Positions 21,088 to 32,029 of a stretch of 64,000 bases of DNA are shown here, one piece after another; the first letter of the stretch is position 1; each line of letters starts with the position of its first letter. The stretch is taken from assembly GCA_012932865.1 (NCBI GenBank), contig SAXG01000008.1, positions 496,001 to 560,000 of the forward strand. Direction: 5' to 3'. The position numbers and the translations under genes are program-made. The notes beneath the pieces are model-generated. The model searched no databases and had not been told where the DNA came from. It saw nothing but the letters and a program-made list of their open reading frames with translations. The DNA is from Amylostereum areolatum. Taxonomy: Eukaryota > Basidiomycota > Agaricomycetes > Russulales > Stereaceae.

Positions 21088-22530
21088 ATGGCACCAGACT
21101 CACACACGATACCAAACCTACGCGCAGTGGACATCCTCGCTTCAAAACTCCGCAGACGGTGAAGATCTTCCCCTCCGCGTTCACGGCAGCCCGACCAACG
21201 ATCGCAGACAGGTAGTAGGATCGCGGGCAGCTGCTCTGGAAACCGTCAACCTTCTGCGGCAGGTTATCTCTCGTTCTCGATTTCAAAACATCGCTCAGCT
21301 GGTCGATATCATTCGCGTTGTTGGCCGCCGTCTCGTTGATGCTCAACCGAAAGGTTCGTCTCCACATACCTCACCTTCCGTACATCTATTGTCTCATCAA
21401 TTTTGTTGAAACCCCGGTAGAACATGCTGCAGGGAATACTGTTCGCCGTCTTTTACACACCCTCCGTGAAGAATATGCGAACGCATCAAAAGGGCCCGTC
21501 GCCGCTACTCGCCGGTCATTTTCCATCGCCAATTTCGTTCTTCAAGGCCAGCCCAGAAAACAGGTGACCGCACCCAAGACGGATTCGGCGACACTCGTGT
21601 TGAAGGAGAACGATAAAGATGACCCAGATTCATTCGCACGCACTCTGAAACCCGTGCTCATGGAGGCGATCCAATACATTGAGGACGAGATCGAGACGGT
21701 GTACGATACTATCGGAAAGAGCGCGAAGGACCACATTCATTCCGAGTACGCTCTTCTTTTCTCTTATCTGCAAAATTGCCTACTCATCTCGTCTCAGCGA
21801 GATCATCCTCACAATCGGCAAGTCCAAGACGGTTGAGATGTACCTCAAGTATGCTGCACATTATTACAAATTTACTGTTATCGTCGCGGAGACTGGGCCA
21901 TCGTGTGTTTTTTACTGCGCCGTTCATGATGGCTCTTTTCAACTGTTTATTCAACAGATATGGCGGTCACGACATGGCTCGTTCACTTTCGGCTCTCGGC
22001 ATTTCCACCTTCCTCGTTCCAGACTCATCCATCTACGCCCTCATGTCTCGCGTGAACAAGGTCATCATTGGCGCTCACGCAGTCCTTGCTAACGGTGGCA
22101 TGTTCGCTGTAACCGGATCTCTTCTCGCGGCGACCGCCGCCCGAGCCCACAGCACCCCCGTTGTCGTATGTGCTGGCCAATTTAAGCTCACGCCACTCTG
22201 GAACCTCTACCACGAGTATGGCGCGCTCGATTTTGCCGACCCGAACAGTGTGCTTGGATTTGATGAGGGGGAACTGGTGGACAAGGTTGACGTCGTCAAC
22301 CCATACTACGACTATGTGCGTCCTGAGCTCGTAGACGTATACGTCACAAATGAGTAAGTCGTGGTTTTTCCTCTTCGGCATCGCTCTAATACTGCGTTCC
22401 AGTGGAGACCATCCTCCTCCCTCGATTTACCGGTAAGCTTGCTCCCATTGCATACATTCGGCACGTAACTCACAGTACACTTGCAGACTAATCAAGGAAT
22501 CCTACGACGATGAAGATAACGAACTGTAGT
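21088..22530 (+). CDS. GCD7: Translation initiation factor eIF2B subunit beta (GCD7)
   Basis: eIF2B beta is a regulatory subunit of the guanine-nucleotide exchange factor for eIF2. The start is ATG 21088 (MAPDSHTIPNLRAVDILASK). After a first intron the family block SRAAALETVNLLRQVISRSR and IIRVVGRRLVDAQPK follows. Then come TVRRLLHTLREEYAN, KPVLMEAIQYIEDEIETVYD and KSKTVEMYLKYAAHYYKFTV. The Rossmann-like C-terminal half contains YGGHDMARSLS (after the intron at about 21904-21957), VPDSSIYALMSRVNKVIIGA, ANGGMFAVTGSLLAA and DVVNPYYDYVRPELVDVYVT. The protein ends with an acidic tail. All exons are consistent with one complete protein. Confidence 0.92.
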
Positions 22531-22611
22531 CCTCTGTGCTCCATGCGAACACTTCGTGTATCATACCTCCGCTGTCTTGTTTAGATCAATGTAGCGATAC
22601 TTCTCCCGCTT

Positions 22612-24386
22612 TTAATACTCGTCCTCCGCATCATCGTCCCATGAGTCCATACTCGCAATGAAGCCGCCCGGTCCCTGCTGGTTTTGCTGTTGGGTGTTTT
22701 GCATGGGCGCACGGGGACGGTCCGCCGGATCTATATAATCGTCCTCGTCGTCTTCGTTGGCAGCGTCAGTGGCACTGGCGAGGGGCGACACATCGGAGGG
22801 AGGGAGTTCCTTGTACTGGTTATTCACCCATTCACCACCGGCCATGGATAGCCACATCTGCGCAAGAGCACTGCAATACGGCAGTCATTCAACTCAAGGT
22901 TCGTGGCAGAGCCCAGAGAAGCACAAACGCACCGGCTCTCGTTGCCTGCACAGCATCCTTCGGTGAGAGGAGGGATCCGCACGTTGAGCCGACCCGCGTT
23001 CTCACGGAACTCCAAGCCGCGACGTTTGTGGAGAGCCAATCGATTGGAAGGCGAGACATTGCTGTTGGGATCCTTGATGGTACGCATGGTGTGGTAGAGC
23101 TCACGCACGTCGACGAGGTGGATGGGCCGGAATTCGATGGGTCGAGGTGGGGGAGAACGCCGACGCGAGCGAGGATCACCAGGGTTACGTTGGGGCGAAC
23201 GAGAACGGTCACGCGTATTCGCGCGCGAGACTTCTTGCCTAGGACTGACAGAACATTAGCACGATTGGCAGGTAAAACGAATCGAAAGACTTGCTTGAGG
23301 AGCTCTGAGAGCCCGGTGTGCATGTTGTTGGTAGAGGTGTACAGTTGGTTCAGGATGGAAGTTGTCGCTTCGAGATCATAAACAAGGAGGACCAGAGGTG
23401 ATGTGGGGGTGGCCGAATCCAGCAGGTTGTGTAGTATCGCGACGAGGTTGGGCCAGTCCATGATCCGTTGCTCTCCGTGTAGAAACGGCTATAATAACCG
23501 AAGTCAGAAGAGATAAATGTGAAGACATGAACTTACTATCCCGACATATCTTTCCGGGACGACGTTACCCGAAATCAGGTGGACATCGTTTGTACAAGTG
23601 GGTTGGTTCCCAGAACCGCCTAAGACGACGGTGGTCCACCCAATATCGAGCAACTCATCCTTTGAGTCTGACAGCCCCGATATGTTAAAGGTGAGAGAAA
23701 CAATTCTGGAAGAAGACCAGGCGGATGCTTCCGGTATTCCATATCTAGATGCTGGGGTTTTGAGAGGATTTCGAAGGAGATGGAAGAGTAGTCTGCAAAT
23801 TGACTGGTCGGACAGAGCAATGGCCAGATGAGAATGCATTGACATACCGAGAGTGTTCAAATGTTGCTATTGACCTGACATATTCCAGGTCAACTTCGAA
23901 GCGGTGCTTGTTCTTCTTGACTTTGTACGTTCGAAGCTTCTCTGTCAATGCAGCACAGGTAGAGAACCTGATGGGAGAGAGGGCCATGTATGCGGAAGCA
24001 GGGGTTGGGGGTTTGGATGGGCGGAGCAACCCACGGTGATCAAAGAAAGATTCCGGAATCGAGTGGGGCAGGAGAAGGCATGATTTACCAGACCTTTCGA
24101 TCCCTGAACTTTGGTGTTAGCATTACACCAGACAGAAGGATAGCGGCAGAGACCTAGAACGAGCTCCTCTAGAGGTTCATCGTTGCTGGGCATTAATACT
24201 TCTGCCAGTTTTTTATGTTCATAGTCAACCCTGTAATATACAAGGTTGGCTCGAGTAAGATCGCTGCGAGATGAGCAGAGGTATACACCATTCTTGAGAA
24301 TGGGCGCCAGGAAAGAAACCGATGACGAAGTATCGCTCGGAACCTGGGAGGGATGTAGAGGGACGAGAGTGAGATGTGAATGACAT
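22612..24386 (-). CDS. Uncharacterised conserved fungal protein, possibly RNase H-like (Gfd2/DEDD type)
   Basis: I do not recognise this gene with certainty. Read from ATG 24386, a short first exon is followed by HKKLAEVLMPSNDEPLEE, FSTCAALTEKLRTYKVKKNK and FEVDLEYV. A block LLDIGWTTVVLG then leads to NVVPERYVGI, spliced to PFLHGEQRIMDWPNLVAIL and PLVLLVYDLEATTSILNQLY. The pattern of hydrophobic strands with Asp residues resembles 3'-5' exonuclease-like folds of fungal Gfd2-type proteins, but the catalytic acids are not clear. The next exons give IHLVDVRELYHTM and, after a conserved W/CAGNE-like segment, MWLSMAGGEWVNN. The C-terminus is acidic and Gln-rich, with an NTQQQNQQ stretch. The first exon does not join in frame with certainty. 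Confidence 0.5.
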
Positions 24387-24831
24387 AGCGATGTCGGTGG
24401 GTGTGGGAGTCAAGAAGCAAGGCAAGAAGGTGGCATGGCAGTTGCTGGCAGGCGCTTCAGCGCTCAGCTACCGGGAGAGTCCGAGACGAAGGGAGCGAAA
24501 GAGAGAGGACGAATGAATGGATTATTGAGAATCCCTCTTGGACATGTTCTACCCAGCTTCTGGCGTGTCTCGGAGATGCGCAAGCTCGCAAGGGAAAAAA
24601 GAAAGCGGAGCAGAGGCTGTATGAAAGCGGGGAGGAGGCTGTTGAGATCTTGAGACCGTCGGACCGCGGATTCCGCGCAAACGGCCGACTTTTTCTACAT
24701 AAAATATACTTCCACCGTCTCCGTCTCCACCTGATATCGAAACTCATCAGATATTGTTTCCCCTCGGTTTCCCCTCACTCCTCCTTCCCACCACCACCCT
24801 CACCACCGCCAACCACCACCGCTCCCTTCTC

Positions 24832-27491
24832 ATGTCTGCCGCTCCTCCTCCTCACCCCATCTCGCCACCTCCAGGCGCTGGCGCCGCTGCCCAATCTTCT
24901 TCGGGCGTACGTCGTCACCATACCATCACTGCAACATCTAGGACCGCTCGTAGCGCCGCGCGTAATACCATCTCGGAGGAGGACCAAGAACCTCACGTTT
25001 GGAACAACGACGAAGTCGTCGATCAGGACTGGGCCGGCGCCGCAGGCGCAGTGGGTGAAAAAGGCGGCTCCCTCCATCGGCAAAGCTCTCTCCCAACCAG
25101 ATACAACCGAAGTACGTCGCCCGTGTTATCGCTCGGTTTCGGCTCGGGCTATTTTTCCTCTTTTTCCTCTCGTCCTTTGCGCACATGTATGCTCATCATG
25201 TCTGGTGTTTAGCGTATGGGCAGGGGCGCACGGGCGCACGCACCCCTCAAAGACTGAACAGCCTTACAGCTATCGATGGACAAGAGGGCGAGGAGGAAGA
25301 TTGGGAACGGGATATGCGCGATCTGAGAGACGAGGAAGAGGTCAGTTTTCTTTCACCCGTCTTCCACCTCATCTGACCTTGCAATGGCAGGCCTCCTATG
25401 CTGCTGCCGAACATTCTCAACACCAGCATGTCATCGACGCCGGTTCACAAGGATCCGGATCGCCCCTGTCTCCTCACTTCGCGGCTGGACCATCCCCCCC
25501 ACCCGCAGACTCGGCCGTCCGTAGGCACCAGTCCCTCACCTACGGCGCCGCGACTGCTGGCGTGAAAAGGATGGCCAACACCGGTGGCCTCAGGCGCGCG
25601 GGTACTTTACAGTCGTCCGTGCGGCAACCTGGTCACCCCCAGACCCCCAGCCCTACCAATGCGGACGAGGAGTACGCTGATTACAACGAGGGCTCGACCG
25701 GTCACGAGGACGAGTCATATTTCGCTCGCCAGCCCGGGCAATACCCGACTAGCCCTATCGGTCGGTCTCCGTGGGGAACGCCTGGCAATGGCGGTGAATG
25801 GCGCACTCCGGGTGGCGGAACGGCAACGAACGCTACCTCCTTTGACGAAGTGCAGCGTGCATTGTCATCTCTCGATATCAACAGCCAAGGACAATCCTAC
25901 CCTGCAAACGCATACCCTGGCGGTCAATCCACTCATCCCCCCCGCTTCAACCCAAACCAGCCTCCGCCGGCCCAGTTAGCTGGTATACGCAACGGTCCCG
26001 GCGCCGGAAACAACGGCACTGGTGGTTCTCACAAACTTCAGCTTGTCACGAATCTCGAAGATCGCAACCCCGGTGCGCGTTCCAGTGGTCCCGCCAGCGC
26101 ATCTGCATACGTTCCTCCCATCGGTCATGGCCTGCCTCAAGCCTCAGGTCAGCACCCGCGTGGGACCGGTGACGATCGTGCGTTCTCGGCCACCGGGTCA
26201 TCCTGGGACCAAAAGGAGCGTATTCTTACTACCCGCACCTCTAATCCCAACATGAACTACGGATATTCCCAGGGTGGTAAGCCTCAAGGCGTTCCCAACG
26301 TACCTCCTATTCCAGCACAGTATCTGAATCAGCAGGGCGGTGCAAGGATTGGCGGGAATGGTCAAGGCATTGGTGGCGGCCAACAGGCTCAAGAATATCT
26401 CGCTTCACCCCTTGACCCACAATATCTCGCTAATAACAGAGGCTACAACCCGGCAACGTTCGATATTCGACCACCATTCGTGAGTTTTCCCATCCGCTTT
26501 TCTACGTCACTTTGTGACATAGTTTGGCAGGCTCGTTACTTCGTAATCAAGAGCTACACCGAAGATGATGTCCACAAGTCTCTCAAGTACGAAATCTGGA
26601 GCTCGACCGATCCTGGCAACAAGCGGTTGGACAAGGCTTTCAAAGAAACTTCAGGAAGGGGACCTATTTATCTTTTCTTCAGTGTTAATGCCAGGTATGT
26701 CACTGTCTTCGAAGATGACGACACACTTCCTTGACATTCTTAGTGGTCATTTTTGCGGCATGGCCGAGATGTTGACCCCCGTAAGTCCGCATATACCGTT
26801 CGAACTCGTGATGCTTATGGATCCGCTCTGCACAGGTTGACTACACTCGTAGCAGCACCGTGTGGGCTTCCGACAAGTGGAAAGGCGTCTTCACGGTCAA
26901 ATGGCACTTCGTGCGCGATATCCCGAATGCGAATCTGCGCCACATCAGGCTCAAGTAAGCCTCGTCCTGACGTCACAAGATGATTTACCGATAATATTGT
27001 AGCAACACGCAAGAGCGTAAGCCTGTCACCAACTCTCGTGACACGCAGGAACTGTTGCCCGATGCTGGTCAGGAGATGCTTCGCATCTTCCATACGCACC
27101 CGGCACGGACGTCGCTTCTCCAAGATTTCGCTTTCTACGAGGTGAGCTTCGAACGATTTTTCGCGTGCAGTTTCTGGCTAACGACGAGGTAATGCAGCTG
27201 CAGTCTTACCAGAAAAACCAACCGCCGAAGGAGGGCGGCATCTCCCTCCCTGCAGCGGCATCCCCCTCTCCGCCGCTTCAGCAGCAGCAGCAGCAGCAAC
27301 AGTTCACGAACATTAACAACCTTGCCTTCGCCTCGCAGATGCAGATGGCGCAAATGAACCCGATGATGCAGATGCAAATGGCGTCGTTCGTGAATCCGCA
27401 CACGATGCAGAGCCTCATGCGCAACCCCAGCCCTGCTCCCGTCGGCCAGAACTTCACGGGGGCCAGTGGTGTTCCCGGCTTCTCCTCGTAG
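24832..27491 (+). CDS. YTH-domain m6A reader (YTHDF-like)
   Basis: YTH proteins bind N6-methyladenosine in RNA and control mRNA decay or translation. The start is ATG 24832 ([17 protein letters not shown]). The frame continues upstream to 24401, but that part overlaps the divergent promoter and looks non-coding. The N-terminal 500 residues are disordered and Gly/Pro/Ser/Asn-rich. The YTH domain begins at about 26530: [20 protein letters not shown], then [17 protein letters not shown] and [20 protein letters not shown] (split by an intron), [20 protein letters not shown] and NLRHIRLNNTQ. The Trp residues of the aromatic cage are in the expected places. A CAG-type run (about 27279-27300) encodes a short polyglutamine near the C-terminus, followed by a Met/Gln-rich tail. 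The gene is divergent from the uncharacterised gene to its left. Confidence 0.92.
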
Positions 27492-27950
27492 ACGACGCAT
27501 TCAGGCGAAGATTCGACGCAAAGGGAAAGGCCCGTGTACCAGAACAATCGCTTTCGTTCGCTCTAGATGCTCTTTATCTGCTTCAGCTGTTATTATCCGA
27601 CCCGTCTCCGCCTTTCACCCAGAAATCTGTCACACTAATGCATTTGCTGTATACTAGTATGCCCCTTCTTGTTTGGTTATCTTTCTGTCTATTCTTTCCC
27701 CGCCCTTCTTACCGATCATCCAGCCTTGTCCCTTTCTTAACCACTAGCATAGACCCGTGCATTGCACTCATTCAAGTAGCAAGGCTGTGGTGATTGTATT
27801 CAAATAAGCAACAAATAAGCATAACTAAGTACTAAGCATGAAGTGTAGAAGATTCAACTCGCAGTCCGATAGTAGGGAAACTGTAGCCGGGATGCCTACT
27901 GTACGCGGCCGACGTTAGGCAACGTCCCCTGTCCCCGGGGGTCGGTTGCG

Positions 27951-28008
27951 GTTGCCTAATTTGCGGGTTGTCTCCTGTCCCCGAGGCTGAGTTGCTTTCC
28001 GCTTACCC
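27951..28008 (+). repeat. Diverged direct repeat, left copy
   Basis: GTTGCCTAA followed by TGTCCCCGAGGCTGAGTTGC is repeated with differences at 28822-28881. A nearby TTAGGCAAC (27915-27923) is the inverse of GTTGCCTAA and could form a 9-bp stem. The repeat class is unknown. Confidence 0.45.
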
Positions 28009-28144
28009 ATGCTTAATTTTCGCAAAAAAAAGGTCAAAAACCCTCAAGAATACGTCACCAGCGGCACCAAGTACGAAATCGACATGAGGTTCGCTCATAT
28101 TGTATTTTGTTTTCTACAAACCGCCGCAGCGCTGCCAGCCTCAT

Positions 28145-28152
28145 GAGCTAAT
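28145..28152. repeat. 8-bp target-site duplication, left
   Basis: GAGCTAAT directly precedes the left terminal inverted repeat and recurs at 28657-28664 directly after the right one. Confidence 0.85.
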
Positions 28153-28656
28153 AGGACCCCTGAAATTCCCTATAGAGCATTCATCCCAGGGTGACCTGTT
28201 TTCGGTGGTGCGCTGGGACAGAATTTGGGCCATTTTCGGTGATTTACATGATAGATTTTTTCAAGTCAGCCGTTTTCAGTGGTTCTTAGACTATACATAT
28301 CTAAAAATAGTCTAATTTCCCACGCCTTCGGCGTCGAGGTTTCCAGAGCAGAACTCTCATTTTATGCACAAGCTTGCTATAACATGCCTAGTTTGCTTCC
28401 ATAGACCCATGGGAAGCAAAATATGCAAAATACTTGTGATTGGAACTGACAGATCCTCGGCGTGTTCAGATGCTTACCATTTTCGGTGGTGAAGATGGGA
28501 CTTCGGACGGGCGGGTTCCTTTTCAGTGGTTCTTAGCTCCAACATGTCGGCCCTACGGGGCCCATTTTCGGTGGAGAGTACCATACATAGGTTCCCATAA
28601 GGCCCAAATTTTCGGTGGTCCGAGATGAATCATTTATAGGGAATTTCAGGGGTCCT
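28153..28656. mobile_element. Non-autonomous hAT-type element (MITE), 504 bp
   Basis: The terminal inverted repeats are about 33 bp (28153-28185 and 28624-28656), start AGGACCCCTGAAATTCCC and match at 30 of 33 positions. They are flanked by a perfect 8-bp duplication GAGCTAAT. An 8-bp duplication is the hallmark of the hAT superfamily. There is no transposase frame inside, so movement would need a transposase in trans. Seven copies of a TTTTCGGTGGT-like motif lie inside in one orientation, resembling the subterminal transposase-binding repeats of hAT elements. Assignment to hAT rests on duplication length only, since other superfamilies with 8-bp duplications exist (for example some P-like elements). 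Confidence 0.85.
28199..28619 (+). repeat. Seven subterminal TTTTCGGTGGT-like motifs inside the MITE
   Basis: Copies start near 28199, 28232, 28273, 28480, 28520, 28564 and 28609. Five read TTTTCGGTG and two read TTTTCAGTGGTTCTTAG. They cluster in the outer thirds of the element. Confidence 0.8.
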
Positions 28657-28664
28657 GAGCTAAT
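28657..28664. repeat. 8-bp target-site duplication, right
   Basis: GAGCTAAT directly follows the right inverted repeat and equals the left flank at 28145-28152. Confidence 0.85.
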
Positions 28665-28821
28665 CAGCACTCAGTGACAAATAAGGTGGTCAGTGTGCAC
28701 AAAACCTTGTATTCATATACAGATTCGTGTACAGTGTAATGGGCCAAAGCGTGAGGATGATCACTCGACGCTACATAGGACAGCTTTGGCCCTTTGGGAG
28801 AGCTCACTCACAAGAGGTTGC

Positions 28822-28881
28822 GTTGCCTAAAGTGGATGTCCCCCGTCCCCGAGGCCGGGTTGCCCTCCTCTACCCGCTCCC
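28822..28881 (+). repeat. Diverged direct repeat, right copy
   Basis: GTTGCCTAA then CGTCCCCGAGGCCGGGTTGC corresponds to the copy at 27951-28008. The two enclose the MITE and may be remains of an older element into which the MITE inserted. Confidence 0.45.
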
Positions 28882-30160
28882 ACGGTCATGTGACACCGGT
28901 TGCGAGTTGCCAAACTACAGCCGCCTACAGTAGAGGGGTTTGTGACGGTCCCAAATGCTCTCGCTCGTGTCGGGCTCTCTTGGCAATCTGCCATTTCGAT
29001 AGCAGAGTGGGTTGTTCTGTTCCTTGAGGGTTCAGAGCTGGAGTCCTTGGGGGCGTAGGAAGCAAGTCGCCGAGGGCCGAGTAGGCCTGCGAATATGCAA
29101 TGTCGATGAGGACATATCACCTGTGATATGGATAACAAAAGGATCAGTAAAGCCTTTACTATCACATTGATTGATACTGTATGCACGTACCATCTATGAA
29201 AGCTCCGTTCGAGGCTTGCTGGTTGGTTGGGTTCTTGCATTATCGTGTCACCTGTCGTTGATTCGGACGTGGACGACACAATACAATGCTGTTGCGGACC
29301 TTCAGGATCCTGAGGATGTCGTTGTGCTCGCACTCAAGACCGGCGGTGGCCAATGGCGTCAGCCGAGGAAAGCTGTAGACAACAATATAGTAAGCAAGGA
29401 CATTGATCAGTTTGTTAAGGTCAGTCATACCTGGACGGCCGTGTTCTCGTTCGCTTGCGAGGAGGTTGAATGGGCACTGTTTCTGGGGGCTGCATCTTGG
29501 ACGGAATCAGTGGACCTGCGTTCCTGCTCGGTGCACCGTCCCAATGGCCAGCCAATGTCACCCCCAACTCGCATAGATTCTTCTGCACAAATAGTACATG
29601 TCAGTTCGTCTCGCAAGAGAGAAAGAAAATGCGCACATGATCCAGATGAACGCACCGAGATGCACTGGATGCAGATGACAGGGTGTGCTGTACTGTGTCG
29701 TGTCGGGTCGGGTCGTGTCGTACATCACTCGAGCTCGGGACCACCACGCCTCATCCGAGCACCGAGGAAATTTCCCGAAAAATCTCTAGATATATAAATA
29801 AATCCAATCAGGGGGGGTGGGAGCGACGCGGTCATCGTGACCGAAGCGACAAAACACGTCCATGTTGCTGCACAAACATTGCTTTGGAGGAAAATTGATT
29901 TGAATTTGTTTTCTGATATACAAAGTAAAAGGTATAAGTAGGGCTGTGCCATGGAGGCTACTTTGACGCTAACGGCGGTGCGTAGAGGTGCCATAGAGAG
30001 TGGGAAGGTATGACGGTGGCCAAGTACGTGGTGGAGGTCAAGACGAAGAGCGACGCGGCGACCCGGCCGACGCGCAAGCCTAGGATGACGCAAGCAGCCA
30101 CGTGCATTTGTCAACGCGACTTGTCACGCGTCGCGTTACGATGACGTGGCTGTTGTCCCA

Positions 30161-30374
30161 CAACCAATCAGAAAGCTCACTTGTCTCGCGGTTTGTGTCG
30201 TGACGTGACGCAGCGCTCCACCGCGTCTCTCTTTGTATTAAAGGATGACCCGGCCTTTTCTTTCATCATCTGCCTATCACTTCCTCCATATTTGTGTTTG
30301 TGTTTTGGATAATCGTTCATTCACAACGACGTGTACTGTACTAGCTCTTGACATCAACTAGCCGACTTACTATG
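30161..30374 (+). promoter_or_regulatory. Orphan promoter-like segment
   Basis: A CCAAT box (CAACCAATCA, 30161-30170), a CRE-like TGACGTGACG (30201-30210) and a TATA-like TATTAAAG (30236-30243) are arranged with normal spacing. A C/T-rich initiator region follows. The first ATG downstream (30372) opens only 32 codons, to 30470. The segment may drive a non-coding RNA or a decayed gene. Confidence 0.35.
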
Positions 30375-32029
30375 GACTCGGATAGGGACGGTGAACGGAC
30401 ACGGACCATCGCTTGTTCGCTAGCTTGTACTTGTTCATTGCCATATGTCGTACGCTACAATTTTGTATAGGATCCTTTTATTTATTCCCCAATGTAATGC
30501 CTTGCTGGTTCATCGCCCTCTACTTACTCACGATTGCCTTGCTTTGGCGCTTGTTTTGTCTGCGCCGCTTTCCCATGGAATTAACGCGACGCGACTTGTA
30601 CACCACCAGCAGATCCTTCAGCTTCATTCCGATATCATGCCCCTGAGTGTGATGCTAGCGTGACACCGGATGGAATCCAAAAATGTCATGCTGATATCAG
30701 ACTCAACGGGCTCCCTTGGGTCGGAAGCTGAGTTCCTTCGGATTCAATCCAATTATCTTACTAAGCTCGTCAAGGAGCAATCGGCGGGATGCTGGCTCAA
30801 ATCATGCTTATCGCAATCTTATCATCCCAATGTGGAAGCAAACAAAGCATCGTAATATATATATCATTCCGAGAACTACCATACAAAGTACATGGGGGGT
30901 GTTACAGGATGTCTACGGGTCCAAAAGGAGGAATGAAAAATGAATTAGAGTGTGTTACCTGGCATGCCAGCAAAACGGGATTGAGATAACCTAGCAAGTG
31001 CCAGCGAGCAAAAACCAGAGACCCAGGGGGACCGAGAGCGAGGAGCGAGACGACAACCACAGGCCAAGACTGCAAGCAAAGACCGAGACCGCGAGTAGAG
31101 ACCAAGAACACGAGGAAAGACCGAGAGCAAAGCCCATAAGTGCGAAAGAGCCCTCGGCAACAAGAGATCCCCAGGGGTACTAGTAGGGCCTATGCATGAG
31201 TGGCGTGGTGAGACAGACGAGCAGGAAGTGAGAGATACTAACACGCACCCAGGCTGTTGTCTCAATGCTACTCATGCTCATGAGAGAGCGGGCTGGAGAC
31301 CTCGACATTGATGTGAGCGAAGGGGAAAGGGTGGGGTGGTCAAAGCCCACTCTTTGAGGAGATTCCGATATGTGATTCCGGTCTCGAAATCAGCTATACC
31401 GGGGTCTCCAGTGGTAGATGAGATGCTGTGGCCAGGTGGAGGGAGTTGACGTTGAGCGGTGGAGGTGGTGAGAGGAAACAAGAACGACACCGCGCGACGA
31501 CGAAAATTGACATTGCTTACATAATCGACTTCAGACTCATCGCGCGGGGACTCCGTTCTTTCCACTTCTTACAAATGCCAGTGAAATGGGCTTGAAACCG
31601 ACGGACCAGCTTGTGCTCACGCTGACTTTGGCGTGGAATTGGCTTACACTGACGGAAAAGCGGGATGGAACTCGAATCAGGGGTTTAGATTCAAGCTGAC
31701 GTGAAGCCAGCGTGAACCTCCGGTCACGCCATTCGACTCACCCCAACTGGCCATCATAGATTGATGCTGAGGCAACTGCTGGTGGTGTACTTTACGCTCT
31801 GCGCAACCCACGTCCCCTTCTTGCTTCGTCAGTTATTCGGTAAAGACTGGGCTCCAGTATCCAGTCCGCGCAGTATCAGCGCACACGTTCGCGTAACAGC
31901 TCAGCGCTCAGCAAGCACTCTCTAGGTTTGAAGCTTTGAAGCCGTGTTTTCGGGGTGGTATGAACAAGGAAAGAAATCCTTTGACGGTGACACCCGGCCA
32001 CACTCCCCATTGCGGACGATAGACATACT

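Larger units (their letters stand above)
27492..32029. other. Gene-poor, repeat-bearing interval
   Basis: This 4.5 kb has no convincing protein gene. It contains a hAT-type MITE (28153-28656), a diverged direct repeat on either side of it (27951-28008 and 28822-28881), and a promoter-like segment at 30161-30374. It also has a purine-rich stretch (about 31010-31140) and an imperfect palindrome around 31610-31720. A 208-codon frame on the plus strand (29171-29797) and a 168-codon frame on the minus strand (28827-29333) show no recognisable domain and may be chance. The interval looks like a decayed repeat sink between the YTH and TilS genes. Confidence 0.5.

Noticed and set aside
24401..24831. 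Upstream extension of the YTH reading frame
   Set aside because: Open by chance across the promoter; composition unlike the rest and a good ATG context exists at 24832.
29171..29797. 208-codon plus-strand frame in the repeat-bearing interval
   Set aside because: No recognisable domain, uneven composition and no supporting splice or promoter pattern.
30661..30760. Possible inverted repeat around GTCATGCTGATATCAG
   Set aside because: Short and imperfect matches only, no target duplication.
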